Shown: positions 9,041 through 18,935 of the stretch, in pieces
How positions within the stretch are numbered: position 1 is the stretch's first letter
Layout: each line of letters starts with the position of its first letter
Assembly: GCF_027891095.1 (NCBI RefSeq)
Contig: NZ_JAQIIO010000004.1
Location: 62,001-126,000, forward strand
Length of the DNA stretch: 64,000 nucleotides
Direction of reading: 5' to 3'
Source: Aliiroseovarius salicola
Lineage (GTDB): Bacteria; Pseudomonadota; Alphaproteobacteria; Rhodobacterales; Rhodobacteraceae
Program-made: the position numbers and the translations under genes
The notes under the pieces: model-generated
Told to the model about the DNA's origin: nothing
Database searches by the model: none
The model's input: only the letters and a program-made list of their open reading frames with translations

Positions 9041-9651
9041 ACGTCTGGCAGCGGTCGAGACGTGATTTTGGCGGGTAACTGAATGGCATGGCTCAGGCGC
9101 TGGTGATACTCACTACGCGATATTTCCTCAGCTCCAAGGCTGGTAAGATGGGGTGTTATGAACTGGGTATCGAAAAGTTTGAAACCGCAATTGTCGAGGT
9201 GTTTGGTCAAGTAGGCCAATGCAATTTTTGACGCATCCCGGCGCAGAGAGAACATGCTTTCTCCAAAAAACGCTGCACCAAGTGTGACCCCATAGACGCC
9301 ACCAATCAGCTCTTCCCTGTCCCACAGCTCGATTGAATGGCCATGTCCCATCTGGTGCAATTCGCAATACAGGGCGTAGATCTCGTCATTGATCCAGGTC
9401 TCGTCGCGGTCTGCACAGCCTTTTACGACGCCTGAGAAATCATGGTTTAGCGTGACGGAGTATGGTGATTTGCGAATGGTGCGGGCGAGGGACCGCGAAA
9501 TATGAAAGCCGTCCAGCGGAAAGACACCGCGTTCTTTCGGATCGACCCAGAATATTTCCGGATCATTCCGGCCTTCCGCCATTGGAAACATGCCCATCGC
9601 ATAGGCACGCAGAAGCAACTCGGCGGTGAGGGGAGGGGGAATAAGGGCCAA
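9004..9651 (-). CDS. aat: Leucyl/phenylalanyl-tRNA--protein transferase
   Basis: A 215-residue cytoplasmic enzyme that transfers Leu or Phe from tRNA onto N-terminal Arg or Lys of proteins, making them N-degron substrates for ClpAP. Family hallmarks are LTAELLLRAYAMGMFPMAEG near the N-terminus, FWVDPKERGVFPL (about residue 35) and SIELWD...GGVYGVTLGAAFFGESMFS (about 108-135). The start is probably TTG at 9651. The first ATG (9597) would remove the conserved LLLRAYA helix. It begins only six bases after the accC stop, so it is likely translated from the accB-accC mRNA. This is the fourth Clp-pathway-linked gene in the first 10 kb together with clpP and clpX nearby, though ClpA/ClpS are not seen here. 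Confidence 0.94.
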   Translation of the reverse strand: MALIPPPLTAELLLRAYAMGMFPMAEGRNDPEIFWVDPKERGVFPLDGFHISRSLARTIRKSPYSVTLNHDFSGVVKGCADRDETWINDEIYALYCELHQMGHGHSIELWDREELIGGVYGVTLGAAFFGESMFSLRRDASKIALAYLTKHLDNCGFKLFDTQFITPHLTSLGAEEISRSEYHQRLSHAIQLPAKITSRPLPDVYSVMQRRTQTS

Positions 9652-9656
9652 AGCCC

Positions 9657-11009
9657 TTATCCCATGTTTTCCTCGAGCCAGCGCTCGAGCCAGTGGATGT
9701 TGTAGTCACCGGAATGGATGTCCGCCTCTTCCAACAGCGCGTGAAACAGTGGAACGGTGGTGTCGATCCCGTCGATGATCAGCTCACCTAAAGCACGGCT
9801 CAGACGTGCAAGTGCCTCAGGCCGGTCACGCCCGTGTACAATCAGCTTGCCAATCAGGCTGTCATAATAGGGCGGGATTGAATAGCCGTCATAGAGCGCA
9901 CTGTCCATGCGAACGCCCAGTCCACCGGGCGCGTGATACTGAGTGATCTTGCCTGGGCTGGGAGTGAAGTTCGGCAAGCGCTCGGCGTTTAGACGCACTT
10001 CGATTGCGTGACCGTTCACCACCAGATCGCTTTGGGCAAATGACAGTTTGTTGCCTTCAGCCACAAGGATCTGCTCGCGCACCAGATCAACATCGAAAAT
10101 ACCCTCTGTTACGGGGTGCTCCACCTGAAGTCGGGTGTTCATTTCAATGAAATAGAACTCACCGTCCTCATAGAGGAATTCAACTGTTCCCGCGCCGGAA
10201 TACCCCATTTCAGCCACAGCATTGGCGCAGATGGTTCCGATTTTCTCACGCTCTTCCGGGGTGATGGAGGGGCCGGGGGCCTCTTCAAACACTTTCTGGT
10301 GACGACGTTGTAGCGAACAGTCGCGTTCGGCCAGATGGACACCACCGCCTTGGCCATCACCAAAGACCTGAACCTCGATGTGACGCGGTTTCTGGAGGTA
10401 TTTCTCCATGTAAACTTCGTCGTTACCAAAGGCTGCCTTGGCTTCTGAACGCGCGGTTGAGAAGGCCATATCGATATCGGCTTCAGATGCCGCCACTTTC
10501 ATGCCGCGGCCACCACCACCTGCGGTGGCCTTGATGATCACCGGATAGCCCATCTCGGCCGCCGCCTTGCGAGCGGTTTCAAGATCGGGAACGCCGCCTT
10601 CAGAGCCCGGAACAACTGGGATGCCCAGTTTGATCGCGGTTTCTTTGGCGGTGATCTTGTCACCCATCATTCGGATATGTGCAGCTGAAGGACCGATGAA
10701 AGTGATCTCGTGGTCTTCCAGGCATTGCACGAAATTCGCGTTTTCCGAAAGGAAGCCATAGCCCGGATGCACAGCTTGTGCGCCGGTGATTTCGCAGGCC
10801 GCAATGATTGCCGGGATGGAAAGATAGCTGTCGGTGCCCGATGGCGGGCCGATACAGACGCTTTCATCAGCCATGCGCACATGCATGGCATCGACATCCG
10901 CTGTGGAATGCACCGCAACCGTCTTGATGCCCATTTCGCGGGCAGCACGGATCACGCGAAGCGCAATCTCGCCACGGTTGGCGATGAGGATTTTGTCGAA
11001 CTGGGCCAT
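9657..11009 (-). CDS. accC: Acetyl-CoA carboxylase, biotin carboxylase subunit
   Basis: AccC carboxylates the biotin carried by AccB, using ATP and bicarbonate, in the first half-reaction of malonyl-CoA synthesis. The 450-residue protein has the normal length. The ATP-grasp glycine-rich loop [12 protein letters not shown] is at about 160-171. [10 protein letters not shown] (about 208) and the catalytic [14 protein letters not shown] (about 287-300) are intact. It lies ten bases downstream of accB, and aat follows directly, so accB-accC-aat form a leftward operon. Confidence 0.98.
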   Translation of the reverse strand: MAQFDKILIANRGEIALRVIRAAREMGIKTVAVHSTADVDAMHVRMADESVCIGPPSGTDSYLSIPAIIAACEITGAQAVHPGYGFLSENANFVQCLEDHEITFIGPSAAHIRMMGDKITAKETAIKLGIPVVPGSEGGVPDLETARKAAAEMGYPVIIKATAGGGGRGMKVAASEADIDMAFSTARSEAKAAFGNDEVYMEKYLQKPRHIEVQVFGDGQGGGVHLAERDCSLQRRHQKVFEEAPGPSITPEEREKIGTICANAVAEMGYSGAGTVEFLYEDGEFYFIEMNTRLQVEHPVTEGIFDVDLVREQILVAEGNKLSFAQSDLVVNGHAIEVRLNAERLPNFTPSPGKITQYHAPGGLGVRMDSALYDGYSIPPYYDSLIGKLIVHGRDRPEALARLSRALGELIIDGIDTTVPLFHALLEEADIHSGDYNIHWLERWLEENMG

Positions 11010-11019
11010 GATCCGCCCC

Positions 11020-11517
11020 TTATTCGATGATCATGAGGGGGGCGCCGAACTCGACCGGAGCACCATCTTCGACCAGGATCCGCTTAACCTTACCTGCACG
11101 CGGGGCAGGGATCTGGTTCATGGTCTTCATCGCTTCGATGATCAACAAAGTCTGCCCTTCGGAAACGGTGTCACCAACGCTGACGAAAGACGGCGCGCTC
11201 GGTTCGGGTTGCAGGTAAGCTGTGCCGACCATCGGCGAAGGAACGGCCCCCGGATGGCTGGCTGGATCTTCATTAGAGGCCGCAGCTTCGGTCGCCGGTG
11301 CGGCAGTCGGGGCCGCCACAGCGGCAACAGGAGCGGGAGCTGCAATGGGGGCGGCCATTTGTGCCACCACTTCCTTGGTCCGACTGACCCGAACATTCAG
11401 GCTGTCATTTTCGCCGTAATCACGCATGACCTCAAGCTCGGTCAGGTCGTTTTCCTCGAGCAGCTTGGCCAGAGCTTCGATAAAGGCCACATCATTGTCG
11501 TGGGTTTTCTTGGACAT
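11020..11517 (-). CDS. accB: Acetyl-CoA carboxylase, biotin carboxyl carrier protein
   Basis: A 165-residue carrier protein. The C-terminal biotinyl domain has the acceptor lysine in AMKTMNQ. A long Ala/Pro-rich linker (residues about 50-85) joins it to the N-terminal part, as in E. coli AccB. The start at 11517 (MSKKTHDND) is preferred over an upstream in-frame ATG at 11547 because family members begin this way and GGGTCC/AGG-rich sequence precedes it. It is the first gene of accB-accC-aat. Confidence 0.97.
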   Translation of the reverse strand: MSKKTHDNDVAFIEALAKLLEENDLTELEVMRDYGENDSLNVRVSRTKEVVAQMAAPIAAPAPVAAVAAPTAAPATEAAASNEDPASHPGAVPSPMVGTAYLQPEPSAPSFVSVGDTVSEGQTLLIIEAMKTMNQIPAPRAGKVKRILVEDGAPVEFGAPLMIIE

Positions 11518-11688
11518 GGGTCCTCGCCTTAATTTCCGTGCCCGCATTCACAGCGGATCATCACTATCTGGTAACATATAGAACGTGACGTAAGGGGAGA
11601 AAAGCGCGAACCCTACCAAAATCGAAATTTGACAGGGTAGAAGGCCAAATCCGACAAAATTTGTCCCATTTGAGCGAAATTCAGAAGG

Positions 11689-12240
11689 TCATTGTGGATC
11701 GTCATCCGGTTTTTCAACATTGATGGGGGGCGGCGGCGTTATGTTTTGCCGATTGCCACCTGAGTTTGGAATGGCCCCACTGAATGCCGAGACATCCGTG
11801 GGGGTGATCCCCACCTGCTTCACCATAGATAATTCTGTTTCATCAGAGAGAGCCTGTGATGATCTGTCATCTTCGTCGGTTAAGGCGTCAAGAGCTTTGG
11901 GGGCACGTACAGCTTCGGCGTTTCGAATTTGAGCGTGATTGGCTTCTAGGCGTGCCAGAATATTTTGGAGATCCTGTTCCACCTCCAGCAACGTGACCTG
12001 AAATGTGGGGGGTGGACCGGCTGGGGTTTGCGGATCACGCAGCATCTCTCGCCGCTCTTGCATTTGTCGGGTATCGCTTGAGGCGGAGTGTCGCTCGCCA
12101 CTCGCGGTATGGGTATCAGAGCGGGTTTGGTCCAATTTTGGAGGGGGATCTATTTTGGCCACTTCAGATGCATCGCGTGTGGTCGCATGAGCCGCAAGCG
12201 TGGCTTGGGCACTGATCGGAGACGGTGCCGAGATATCCAT
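11689..12240 (-). CDS. Hypothetical Pro/Asp-rich protein
   Basis: A 183-residue protein that I do not recognise. It is highly polar with many Ser, Thr, Ala, Asp and Pro residues, has no signal peptide and no transmembrane segment. A short helical stretch, FQVTLLEVEQDLQNILARLEANHAQI (about 80-105), could be a coiled coil. The ends look disordered. It stands alone between accB and a TetR-type regulator, on the same strand as both, with 170 bases upstream of accB's start. The amino-acid pattern gives no clue to function. Confidence 0.6.
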   Translation of the reverse strand: MDISAPSPISAQATLAAHATTRDASEVAKIDPPPKLDQTRSDTHTASGERHSASSDTRQMQERREMLRDPQTPAGPPPTFQVTLLEVEQDLQNILARLEANHAQIRNAEAVRAPKALDALTDEDDRSSQALSDETELSMVKQVGITPTDVSAFSGAIPNSGGNRQNITPPPPINVEKPDDDPQ

Positions 12241-12369
12241 TTCATTGCTCCGTGTTCACGAAGCCCCCACTGAGGTGCAGGTTAGTCTTGAAAAGGTTGG
12301 TGAAAGATTAATTTCCCAAGAAGATGTTCATCTTGGTTAATCGAAGCAAGAAATTATCGGTCTATAAAA

Positions 12370-12999
12370 TCAGCGCAAATTGGACTTAGGGGTCAATGCG
12401 GACCGATACAGATGTTCAAGAAACTTTGCGGCGTCATGGAAATGGCTGTCATCTTCCGGCATCAGAATTCCACGTACCTGAACGTCAAAATCGGCATAGT
12501 GCTGCGTGGTTGCCCAGATTGAAAAGATCAGATGATGTGGGTCGAGCGGAGCCAAACGCCCTTCATTGGACCAGTTTCTGATAACTTCCGCTTTTTCGTT
12601 AACAAGTATGCGCAGGGGACCGTTGATCTGGTCAATGATACGCGGCGCCCCCTGCACGATTTCATTAGCGAAAAGGCGGCTTTCGCGGGGCAGCATCCGC
12701 GCCATTTCCAGTTTGCGCAGAACATAGTCTACGATTTCCTCTATCGGGTCGCCGCTTGCCTGCAATGCTTCCAGCGGTTCTAGCCAACTTTCCATCAGTT
12801 GAGAAAGAAGGGCACCATGTACCGCTTCTTTGGAAGGGAAATAGTAAAGAAGGTTGGGTTTCGACAAACCCGCCGCACTTGCAATCTGATCAAGTGTCGC
12901 CCCACGGAAACCATGCAAGGAAAAGACATCCAAGGCCGCGTCCAGAATGGCCGCTCGATTGCGCTTTTGAATTCGGGTCTGGGGGCGTTGGGTCGCCAT
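12370..12999 (-). CDS. TetR-family regulator, RutR-like
   Basis: A 209-residue transcriptional regulator. The N-terminal TetR helix-turn-helix is clear: AILDAALDVFSLHGFRGATL, then IASAAGLSKPNLLYYFPSKEA (residues about 17-60). The C-terminal ligand domain has the RutR/YcdC signature ESRLFANEIVQGAPRI. RutR proteins respond to uracil/thymine and control pyrimidine and glutamine-linked genes, but no rut genes are present here, so the ligand is uncertain. The start at 12999 is set by AGGAG six bases upstream. It lies 59 bases downstream of a LuxR-type gene on the same strand. Confidence 0.85.
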   Translation of the reverse strand: MATQRPQTRIQKRNRAAILDAALDVFSLHGFRGATLDQIASAAGLSKPNLLYYFPSKEAVHGALLSQLMESWLEPLEALQASGDPIEEIVDYVLRKLEMARMLPRESRLFANEIVQGAPRIIDQINGPLRILVNEKAEVIRNWSNEGRLAPLDPHHLIFSIWATTQHYADFDVQVRGILMPEDDSHFHDAAKFLEHLYRSALTPKSNLR

Positions 13000-13058
13000 A
13001 AACTTCTCCTGTTCGGGACAGATTGCCATATCCCGGCGGGCACGCAAATACTTTGTTC

Positions 13059-13601
13059 CTATAACGGCATGCCGGAGAATTTTGCAACCAATTCCGGCAG
13101 TTTGCGTGCGCCGAACTTTTGCAAAAGCCGCGCTCGATGTGCCTCAACAGTGCGATAACTCAGTCCAAGTGTCAGGCCAATTTCCTTTGATGTTTGTCCC
13201 TGACATGTAAGGATTGCCACGTCCCGCTCGCGGGCAGTGAGTTCGACCACTGGCCGTTCGGAAGACAAGTCTGCGAAACTCCAGACCCCCTGTTTGAACG
13301 GATCATCCGGGGTCAGGGAAGTGCCACGCACCCGGCACCAGAAGTGTTCGCCGTTTAATCTGCGCATGACGCGTTCATCTTCGTAACGTCCTGTTTCTCT
13401 TAGAATATCCCCGCCTATACGCGCGACTTTTTCATAGTCGCTTAAAGACGGGTATAGTTGCTCAAGCGGCATGTCAGCAAAGGCATCGACCCCGGCACCG
13501 AACATCTCTGCAAAACGCAGGTTGCAGCGGCGCACGATGCGGTTTTCGGTCAGCGCCAAACCTGTGGGCGCATGCATAAAGGCGATGTCCATTTGCGTCA
13601 T
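13059..13601 (-). CDS. PAS/LuxR-type transcriptional regulator
   Basis: A 180-residue regulator. The N-terminal half looks like a PAS domain (MHAPTGLALTENRIVRRCN, then RRLNGEHFWCRVRGTSL). The C-terminal half is a LuxR/FixJ helix-turn-helix (LTARERDVAILTCQGQTSKEIG, then YRTVEAHRARLLQKFGA; residues about 122-168). No receiver domain is present, so control is by PAS ligand rather than phosphorylation. It is transcribed divergently from the thiolase/acyl-CoA-ligase pair across a 93-base gap and is the obvious candidate regulator of that pair. Confidence 0.83.
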   Translation of the reverse strand: MTQMDIAFMHAPTGLALTENRIVRRCNLRFAEMFGAGVDAFADMPLEQLYPSLSDYEKVARIGGDILRETGRYEDERVMRRLNGEHFWCRVRGTSLTPDDPFKQGVWSFADLSSERPVVELTARERDVAILTCQGQTSKEIGLTLGLSYRTVEAHRARLLQKFGARKLPELVAKFSGMPL

Positions 13602-13694
13602 TTAGGCATCCTGCCAGAGGTTCACCGGTATTTCTACCCGATTGCTTGGGATCCGCGCTCGCGGGATAGTTCGCGAACACAAGAGGAGATGACT

Positions 13695-14852
13695 ATGGTG
13701 CATATCGTCGGTTGGGGCCATACCAGATTTGGCAAGCTTTCGGACATGGATCTGGAAGCGCTGGTCGTGTCTGCGGGGCACGAAGCCCTTGAACATGCGG
13801 GTGTGGCGGCGGCCGATGTGGACGGAATCTGGCTTGGTCATTTCAACGGCGGCATGGTTGGGGATGGATTCCCATCATCAATGGCGCTGTCGATCCATGA
13901 TGATCTGCGTTTCACACCGGCCACCCGTTTGGAAAATGCTTGTGCCTCGGGGGCTGCGGCAATTTTTGCGGCTCGGGATGCAATCGAGAGCGGTAGGGCG
14001 AAGATAGCTCTGGTCGTTGGCGCTGAAAAGATGACGCATCTTACAACCCCTGATGTGGCCAGGGCGCTGGGGCATGCCTCTTATCAAGCCGAAGAAGCGG
14101 GGATGAGTTTTCCCCAGGTCTTTGCTGTTTTTGCGCAATCCTACTTCAAAAAATGGGGAGACCAGACGCAAACGCTTGCTGAAATTGCTGCTAAAAATCA
14201 TACCAATGCAATGAACAATCCCCTGGCACAATTGCATAAAGAATTGCCGGTGGAGTTCTGTGCCATGGAAAGCGAAAAGAACCCGATGGTGGCCACTCCC
14301 TTAAAAGTAACCGATTGTTCGCTTGTTTCAGATGGGGCCGCCGCGCTCGTAATGGTTTCTGATGAAATCGCGAAATCCATGCCTCGTGCGGTACGTTTTG
14401 CCGCCGGTCATCAGGTCAACGATTACCTGCCCATGTCGCGCCGGGATCTGACTGCATTTGAAGGGCCTCGGCGGGCCATTCTCGGTGCCATGACCGAGGC
14501 AGGTATGGGGCTGGCGGATTTGCATGTGGCAGAGGTGCATGACTGTTTCACGATTGCCGAGCTGATGATCTATGAGGCTATGGGGCTGACAGAACCGGGA
14601 CAGGGAGCGCGGGCTCTGGAAGAAGGAATTGTGCGTCCCGGAGGGGTGCTTCCGGTCAATATGTCCGGCGGTCTCAAGGCCAAGGGACACCCGGTAGGTG
14701 CGACCGGAGTCTCAATGCATGTGCTTGTTGCGCGACAGGTCACGGGCACGGCTGAGGGAATGCAGGTGCCCGGCGCGGAACGTGGTTTGGTGTTCAACAT
14801 GGGCGGGTCCGCCGTGGCCTCATATGCCAGCATATTGGAGAGTGTGAAATGA
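13695..14852 (+). CDS. Thiolase (acetyl-CoA acetyltransferase, SCP-x type)
   Basis: A 385-residue thiolase that would cleave a 3-ketoacyl-CoA or condense acyl-CoAs. The nucleophilic Cys lies in ENACASGAAA (about residue 84). The second active-site regions are HDCFTIAELM (about 281) and GGLKAKGHPVGATG (about 318-331). This pattern fits the non-decarboxylating SCP-x/thiolase-like branch rather than classical FadA. The start at 13695 has AGGAG six bases upstream; an ATG at 13689 is less well spaced. It overlaps the downstream ligase by four bases (ATGA), so the two proteins are probably made in equal amounts and act on the same acyl-CoA. The substrate is unknown. Confidence 0.88.
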   Translation: MVHIVGWGHTRFGKLSDMDLEALVVSAGHEALEHAGVAAADVDGIWLGHFNGGMVGDGFPSSMALSIHDDLRFTPATRLENACASGAAAIFAARDAIESGRAKIALVVGAEKMTHLTTPDVARALGHASYQAEEAGMSFPQVFAVFAQSYFKKWGDQTQTLAEIAAKNHTNAMNNPLAQLHKELPVEFCAMESEKNPMVATPLKVTDCSLVSDGAAALVMVSDEIAKSMPRAVRFAAGHQVNDYLPMSRRDLTAFEGPRRAILGAMTEAGMGLADLHVAEVHDCFTIAELMIYEAMGLTEPGQGARALEEGIVRPGGVLPVNMSGGLKAKGHPVGATGVSMHVLVARQVTGTAEGMQVPGAERGLVFNMGGSAVASYASILESVK

Positions 14853-16366
14853 ACCTTGCGCATTGGTTGGAGCGTGTTTCCAAGGTTCATGGAGAGAACC
14901 CCGCGATATTCAAGGGCGAAGATCAGATCTTTGATTATGCGGAATTTTATCGGTTTTCCGCAGGGCTGGCGACCGCGTTTCGGGACCGCAATATTGCGCC
15001 CGGAGATCGCGTTGCCCTCTTCATGAAAAACTGCCCGGAATATCTTTTGGGCTTCTACAGCACATGGATGACCGGTGCAGGAGTTGTGCCAATCAATGCC
15101 AAGCTGCACCCCAAAGAAGTGGCATATATCCTAGAGAATTCCGGGGCAAAGCTCGTTCTGGTCACGCCAGATTTGGGGGCGGATCTGGCGGGTGAAACCG
15201 ATCTGCCGTTGATTGATGTAACTGGGGAGGCGTTTGCCGGGATGTGCGCCGAAGACCCCTCAGAAGTTACTCCGCGCGCAGATAGTGATCTGGCTTGGCT
15301 GTTTTACACTTCGGGCACCACAGGGCGCCCCAAAGGGGTGGTTATCACTCATGGCATGATCCGTGCGACTTCTTTGTCGTACCTTTTGGATTGCGATGAC
15401 GTTCAGCCAGCGGACGCTGCGTTTTACATGGCTCCGATGAGCCATGGAGCCGGGATCTATGCGCCGATCCACGTGGCCAAAGGGGCGCGACATATCACGC
15501 CAGCCTCTGGTGGTTTCGATGAAATTGAGCTTCTGGACGCGGCGGAAAAGCAGGGGCCCCTGTCGATGTTCATGGCCCCCACCATGGTGCGGCGTCTAAC
15601 CGATATTGCCAAGTCTGCAGGTAAGAAAGGCAAGGGGATCAAAACCATCGTCTATGGCGGGGGTCCGATGTATCTGGCCGACATTGTCGATGCGGTGGAT
15701 TGGTTTGGTCCCGTCTTTGCACAGATCTATGGTCAGGGCGAATGCCCGATGGCGATCACGGCACTTCGCAAAGAAGAAGTGGCAGATCGCACTCATCCTC
15801 GTTGGCAAGAGCGATTGGCTTCGGTTGGTCGTGCGCAAAGTGTCGTGGAAGTCACGATTGGAGATGAGGACGGAACCCCGTTGCCTACGGGTGAAGTGGG
15901 GGAGATCATGGTGCGCGGAACACCGGTCATGCCTGGCTATTGGAATAACTCTGAAGCGACCGAAAAGACGCTTGAAAATGGCTGGTTAATGACCGGGGAT
16001 ATGGGGTTTCTCGACGAAGACGGATACCTGACCATGCGAGACCGGTCGAAAGATGTGATCATCTCGGGCGGCACCAATATCTATCCGCGTGAGGTGGAAG
16101 AGGCGCTATTGACCCATCCAAGTGTGCATGAGGTGTCGGTGGTCGGACGGCCCAACGAAGAGTGGGGCGAGGATGTCGTGGCGTTTGTGGTTCCGGCGGT
16201 GGGTTATACGTTGGACGAGGCTGAACTGGATGCTCATTGCCTTGCACATATCGCACGGTTCAAGCGTCCCAAGACCTATTACGCGACCGACGAATTGCCG
16301 AAAAACAACTATGGGAAGGTTTTGAAGATCGAATTGCGTCAGCGCCTGGAGCAAGACGATGAGTGA
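14849..16366 (+). CDS. AMP-dependent acyl-CoA synthetase/ligase
   Basis: A 505-residue ANL-superfamily adenylating enzyme that activates a carboxylic acid with ATP and CoA. Motif A3 is YTSGTTGRPKGVV (about 152-164), A5 is YGQGECPM (about 296), A7/A8 is TGDMGFLDEDGYLTMRDRSKD (about 377-397), and the C-terminal catalytic Lys is in PKNNYGKVLK (about 486-495). The family includes long-chain, medium-chain and aryl-CoA ligases, and the substrate pocket cannot be read by eye. It is translationally coupled to the thiolase before it, suggesting a two-step activation and cleavage route feeding acetyl-CoA. Confidence 0.9.
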   Translation: MNLAHWLERVSKVHGENPAIFKGEDQIFDYAEFYRFSAGLATAFRDRNIAPGDRVALFMKNCPEYLLGFYSTWMTGAGVVPINAKLHPKEVAYILENSGAKLVLVTPDLGADLAGETDLPLIDVTGEAFAGMCAEDPSEVTPRADSDLAWLFYTSGTTGRPKGVVITHGMIRATSLSYLLDCDDVQPADAAFYMAPMSHGAGIYAPIHVAKGARHITPASGGFDEIELLDAAEKQGPLSMFMAPTMVRRLTDIAKSAGKKGKGIKTIVYGGGPMYLADIVDAVDWFGPVFAQIYGQGECPMAITALRKEEVADRTHPRWQERLASVGRAQSVVEVTIGDEDGTPLPTGEVGEIMVRGTPVMPGYWNNSEATEKTLENGWLMTGDMGFLDEDGYLTMRDRSKDVIISGGTNIYPREVEEALLTHPSVHEVSVVGRPNEEWGEDVVAFVVPAVGYTLDEAELDAHCLAHIARFKRPKTYYATDELPKNNYGKVLKIELRQRLEQDDE

Positions 16367-16435
16367 TGGCCTGACGTGCTGACCGGTTCGGGGCAGATGA
16401 ATTGGGAGCCCTGAGTGCAAGGCCCCCGACAATAT

Positions 16436-16708
16436 TCAGCAGGCGCCGGTATAATAGCCGCCCTTACCATCTGAATAGGCGCATTGGTTTTTCTCGGCGT
16501 TTCTGGCAATCAAGTTGCCCGCAGCCGCCCCGGCCAGGGTGCCGACCACTTTCCAGTTCTTGTTCGCCCCCAACAAATCGGCAAGCGCCAAGCCCGCGAC
16601 AGCCCCCGATGCGGTGGCTATGACGCGTTGTTGGTCATCGGGAAGACGCTGGCACCCGGTCAGGCCCAGACCAGCGGCCAAGGTCAGGATTATGATCGGT
16701 TTATACAT
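16436..16708 (-). CDS. Small glycine-zipper lipoprotein
   Basis: A 90-residue outer-envelope protein. The signal peptide ends in a lipobox, LTGC (about residues 16-19). The middle (GAVAGLALADLLG, then VVGTLAGAAAGNLIARN) is a glycine-zipper membrane segment like those of the 17-kDa/OsmB-type antigens. The C-terminus has two Cys residues (CAYSDGKGGYYTGAC). The start at 16708 has GAGG about seven bases upstream. It stands alone, convergent with the acyl-CoA ligase. Structural or stress role is inference. Confidence 0.78.
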   Translation of the reverse strand: MYKPIIILTLAAGLGLTGCQRLPDDQQRVIATASGAVAGLALADLLGANKNWKVVGTLAGAAAGNLIARNAEKNQCAYSDGKGGYYTGAC

Positions 16709-16809
16709 TTTTTTCCTCACAAATGATTGATACCCCAGCATTTCCCGGCTTGTCTCAAGACGCAATTCCTCATTTTTTCAGGGGGAAAACTGGCAGAATA
16801 ATGCGCATG

Positions 16810-16842
16810 AAAAAAAGCGCCGATGCAAGATGCACCGGCGCT
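16810..16842 (-). terminator. Rho-independent terminator after acs
   Basis: Read on the minus strand, AGCGCCGGTGCA pairs with TGCATCGGCGCT (one mismatch) around a short loop and is followed by a run of seven T's. It lies 46 bases past the acs stop. Confidence 0.88.
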
Positions 16843-16888
16843 GAGAGGTGAGGGTCTATTTTCAAGCGAGACCCTCTAGGGGAGTACT

Positions 16889-18832
16889 TTACGCTTTCAT
16901 CCGGTTGTCGATCAGATCATCTACCACCGAAGGATCAGCAAGGGTTGAGGTATCGCCCAACGCGCCATAGTCGTTTTCGGCGATTTTGCGCAGGATGCGG
17001 CGCATGATTTTGCCGGAACGTGTTTTCGGCAAGCCGGGTGCCCATTGGATATGGTCGGGGCTGGCGATGGGACCGATTTCCTGACGTACCCAGTTTCTGA
17101 GTTCGAGGCGCAAGTCGTCGGTATACTCTTCCCCATCCATCAAGGTCACATAACAATAGATGCCTTGTCCTTTGATATCATGTGGGAAACCAACCACCGC
17201 AGCCTCGGACACTTTGGGGTGGGCAACCAATGCGCTTTCCACCTCGGCGGTGCCCATGCGGTGACCTGATACGTTGATCACGTCATCGACGCGGCCTGTG
17301 ATCCAGTAATAGCCATCCGCATCGCGGCGGCAGCCATCACCTGAAAAGTAGTAGCCCTTGTAGTCCGCGAAATAGGTCGACACGAAGCGATCATGGTCGC
17401 CATAGACCGAGCGCATCTGCCCCGGCCAGCTGTCCTTGAAGCACAAAACTCCCTCAGCCTTGGTGGTGGTGATCTCTTCTCCGGTTTGCGCATCAAGAAT
17501 GACGGGTTGCGCGCCGAAAAAGGGAACCGTGGCCGATCCGGGCTTGGTCGCTATTGCACCGGGCAGTGGGGTTAGGATATGCCCACCGGTTTCTGTCTGC
17601 CACCAGGTGTCGACAATCGGGCAGGTGCCTTTGCCGACCACCTCGTTATACCAGTTCCAGGCCTCGGGATTGATGGGTTCGCCGACGGTGCCCAGCACTT
17701 TCAGGTTCGACAAATCACATTTCTCGACCCATTCATTGCCATGGGCCATCAGAGCGCGGATGGCCGTGGGGGCGGTGTAGAACTGGTTGACCTTGTGCTT
17801 TTCGCAGACCTGCCAAAAGCGCGAGAAATCCGGATAGGTCGGCACACCTTCGAACATCAGCGTAGTGGCGCCATTGGCGAGCGGTCCGTAGACGATATAG
17901 CTGTGGCCGGTGACCCAGCCCACATCGGCCGTACACCAGTAGACATCGCCGTCATGGTAGTCGAACACATATTCATGGGTCATTGATGCCCAGAGCAGAT
18001 AGCCACCAGACGTATGCAGCACACCTTTGGGCGCTCCGGTGGACCCGGATGTGTAGAGGATGAACAGAGGATCCTCGGCGTTCATCGGTTCAGCGGGGCA
18101 GTCGATAGAGGCATGGGCCATCAGCGTGTGATAGGCAAAGTCACGCCCTTCGACCATGTTCACATCCGCGCCGGTGCGTTCAACAACAAGAACCTTGGTG
18201 TCCCCGCTGATGGCCAGCGCCTTGTCCACGTTGACTTTGAGCGGAGTGTTCCGGCCCCCGCGCGGGGCTTCGTCAGCGGTGACGATCAGCGAGGCTTTGC
18301 ATCCAGCGACGCGGGCTGCCAGCGCGTCCGGTGAGAACCCGGCAAAGACGATCGAGTGAACCGCCCCGATCCGTGCGCAGGCCAGCATCGCATAGGCTGC
18401 TTCCGGGATCATTGGCATGTAGAGCACAACCCGGTCGCCTTTTTTGATGCCCAGTTCCTTATAGACATTGGCCAGCTTGTTCACCTGTTCGGACAGTTCG
18501 AGATAGGTGATATGTTTGGAAATGCCGGGATCATCGCTTTCCCAGATGATCGCAGTCTGATCAGCGCGAGTATCCAGGTGCCGGTCGATGCAATTGGCCG
18601 AGACATTGAGTTCGCCATCTTCGAACCATTTGATTGACACGTCCGGATGGGCGAATGTCACGTTTTTCATGACGGTTGGGGCTTTGGTCCAGTCCAGCCG
18701 GGTCACATGCTCGTGCCAGAACGCATCGCTGTCGTTCACACTGGCGTCGTACATTTCCCGGTATTTTGCCGCATCGATATGCGCATTTGCGGCAAATTCG
18801 GCTGAGGGCGGATAGGTGGTGTTGTCACTCAT
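16889..18832 (-). CDS. acs: Acetyl-CoA synthetase
   Basis: Acs converts acetate, ATP and CoA to acetyl-CoA via acetyl-AMP. The 647-residue protein has the normal length. The P-loop [13 protein letters not shown] is at about 262-274, WWQTETGGH at about 407 and the regulatory/catalytic lysine in [17 protein letters not shown] near 600. The lysine is the site where Pat-type acetylation silences the family. The start at 18832 follows GAAGAGG, and an upstream frame to 19009 lacks family sequence. It sits 103 bases downstream of the livF-like gene on the same strand, so uptake and activation of a short-chain acid may be linked. Confidence 0.97.
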   Translation of the reverse strand: MSDNTTYPPSAEFAANAHIDAAKYREMYDASVNDSDAFWHEHVTRLDWTKAPTVMKNVTFAHPDVSIKWFEDGELNVSANCIDRHLDTRADQTAIIWESDDPGISKHITYLELSEQVNKLANVYKELGIKKGDRVVLYMPMIPEAAYAMLACARIGAVHSIVFAGFSPDALAARVAGCKASLIVTADEAPRGGRNTPLKVNVDKALAISGDTKVLVVERTGADVNMVEGRDFAYHTLMAHASIDCPAEPMNAEDPLFILYTSGSTGAPKGVLHTSGGYLLWASMTHEYVFDYHDGDVYWCTADVGWVTGHSYIVYGPLANGATTLMFEGVPTYPDFSRFWQVCEKHKVNQFYTAPTAIRALMAHGNEWVEKCDLSNLKVLGTVGEPINPEAWNWYNEVVGKGTCPIVDTWWQTETGGHILTPLPGAIATKPGSATVPFFGAQPVILDAQTGEEITTTKAEGVLCFKDSWPGQMRSVYGDHDRFVSTYFADYKGYYFSGDGCRRDADGYYWITGRVDDVINVSGHRMGTAEVESALVAHPKVSEAAVVGFPHDIKGQGIYCYVTLMDGEEYTDDLRLELRNWVRQEIGPIASPDHIQWAPGLPKTRSGKIMRRILRKIAENDYGALGDTSTLADPSVVDDLIDNRMKA

Positions 18833-18935
18833 GGCAAGCCTCTTCCTGTCGTCAAAACGTTTGGTCAGGTCAGGGGACACCAGTTGGTATCCTCTGTCCA
18901 GTGCGAAATCTCTTTCGCGACCTACATTTACGACA

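Noticed and set aside
8681-9651. Functional antisense control between the DUF2155 gene and aat
   Set aside because: They overlap by only 37 bases at their 3' ends, which is common and needs no special explanation.
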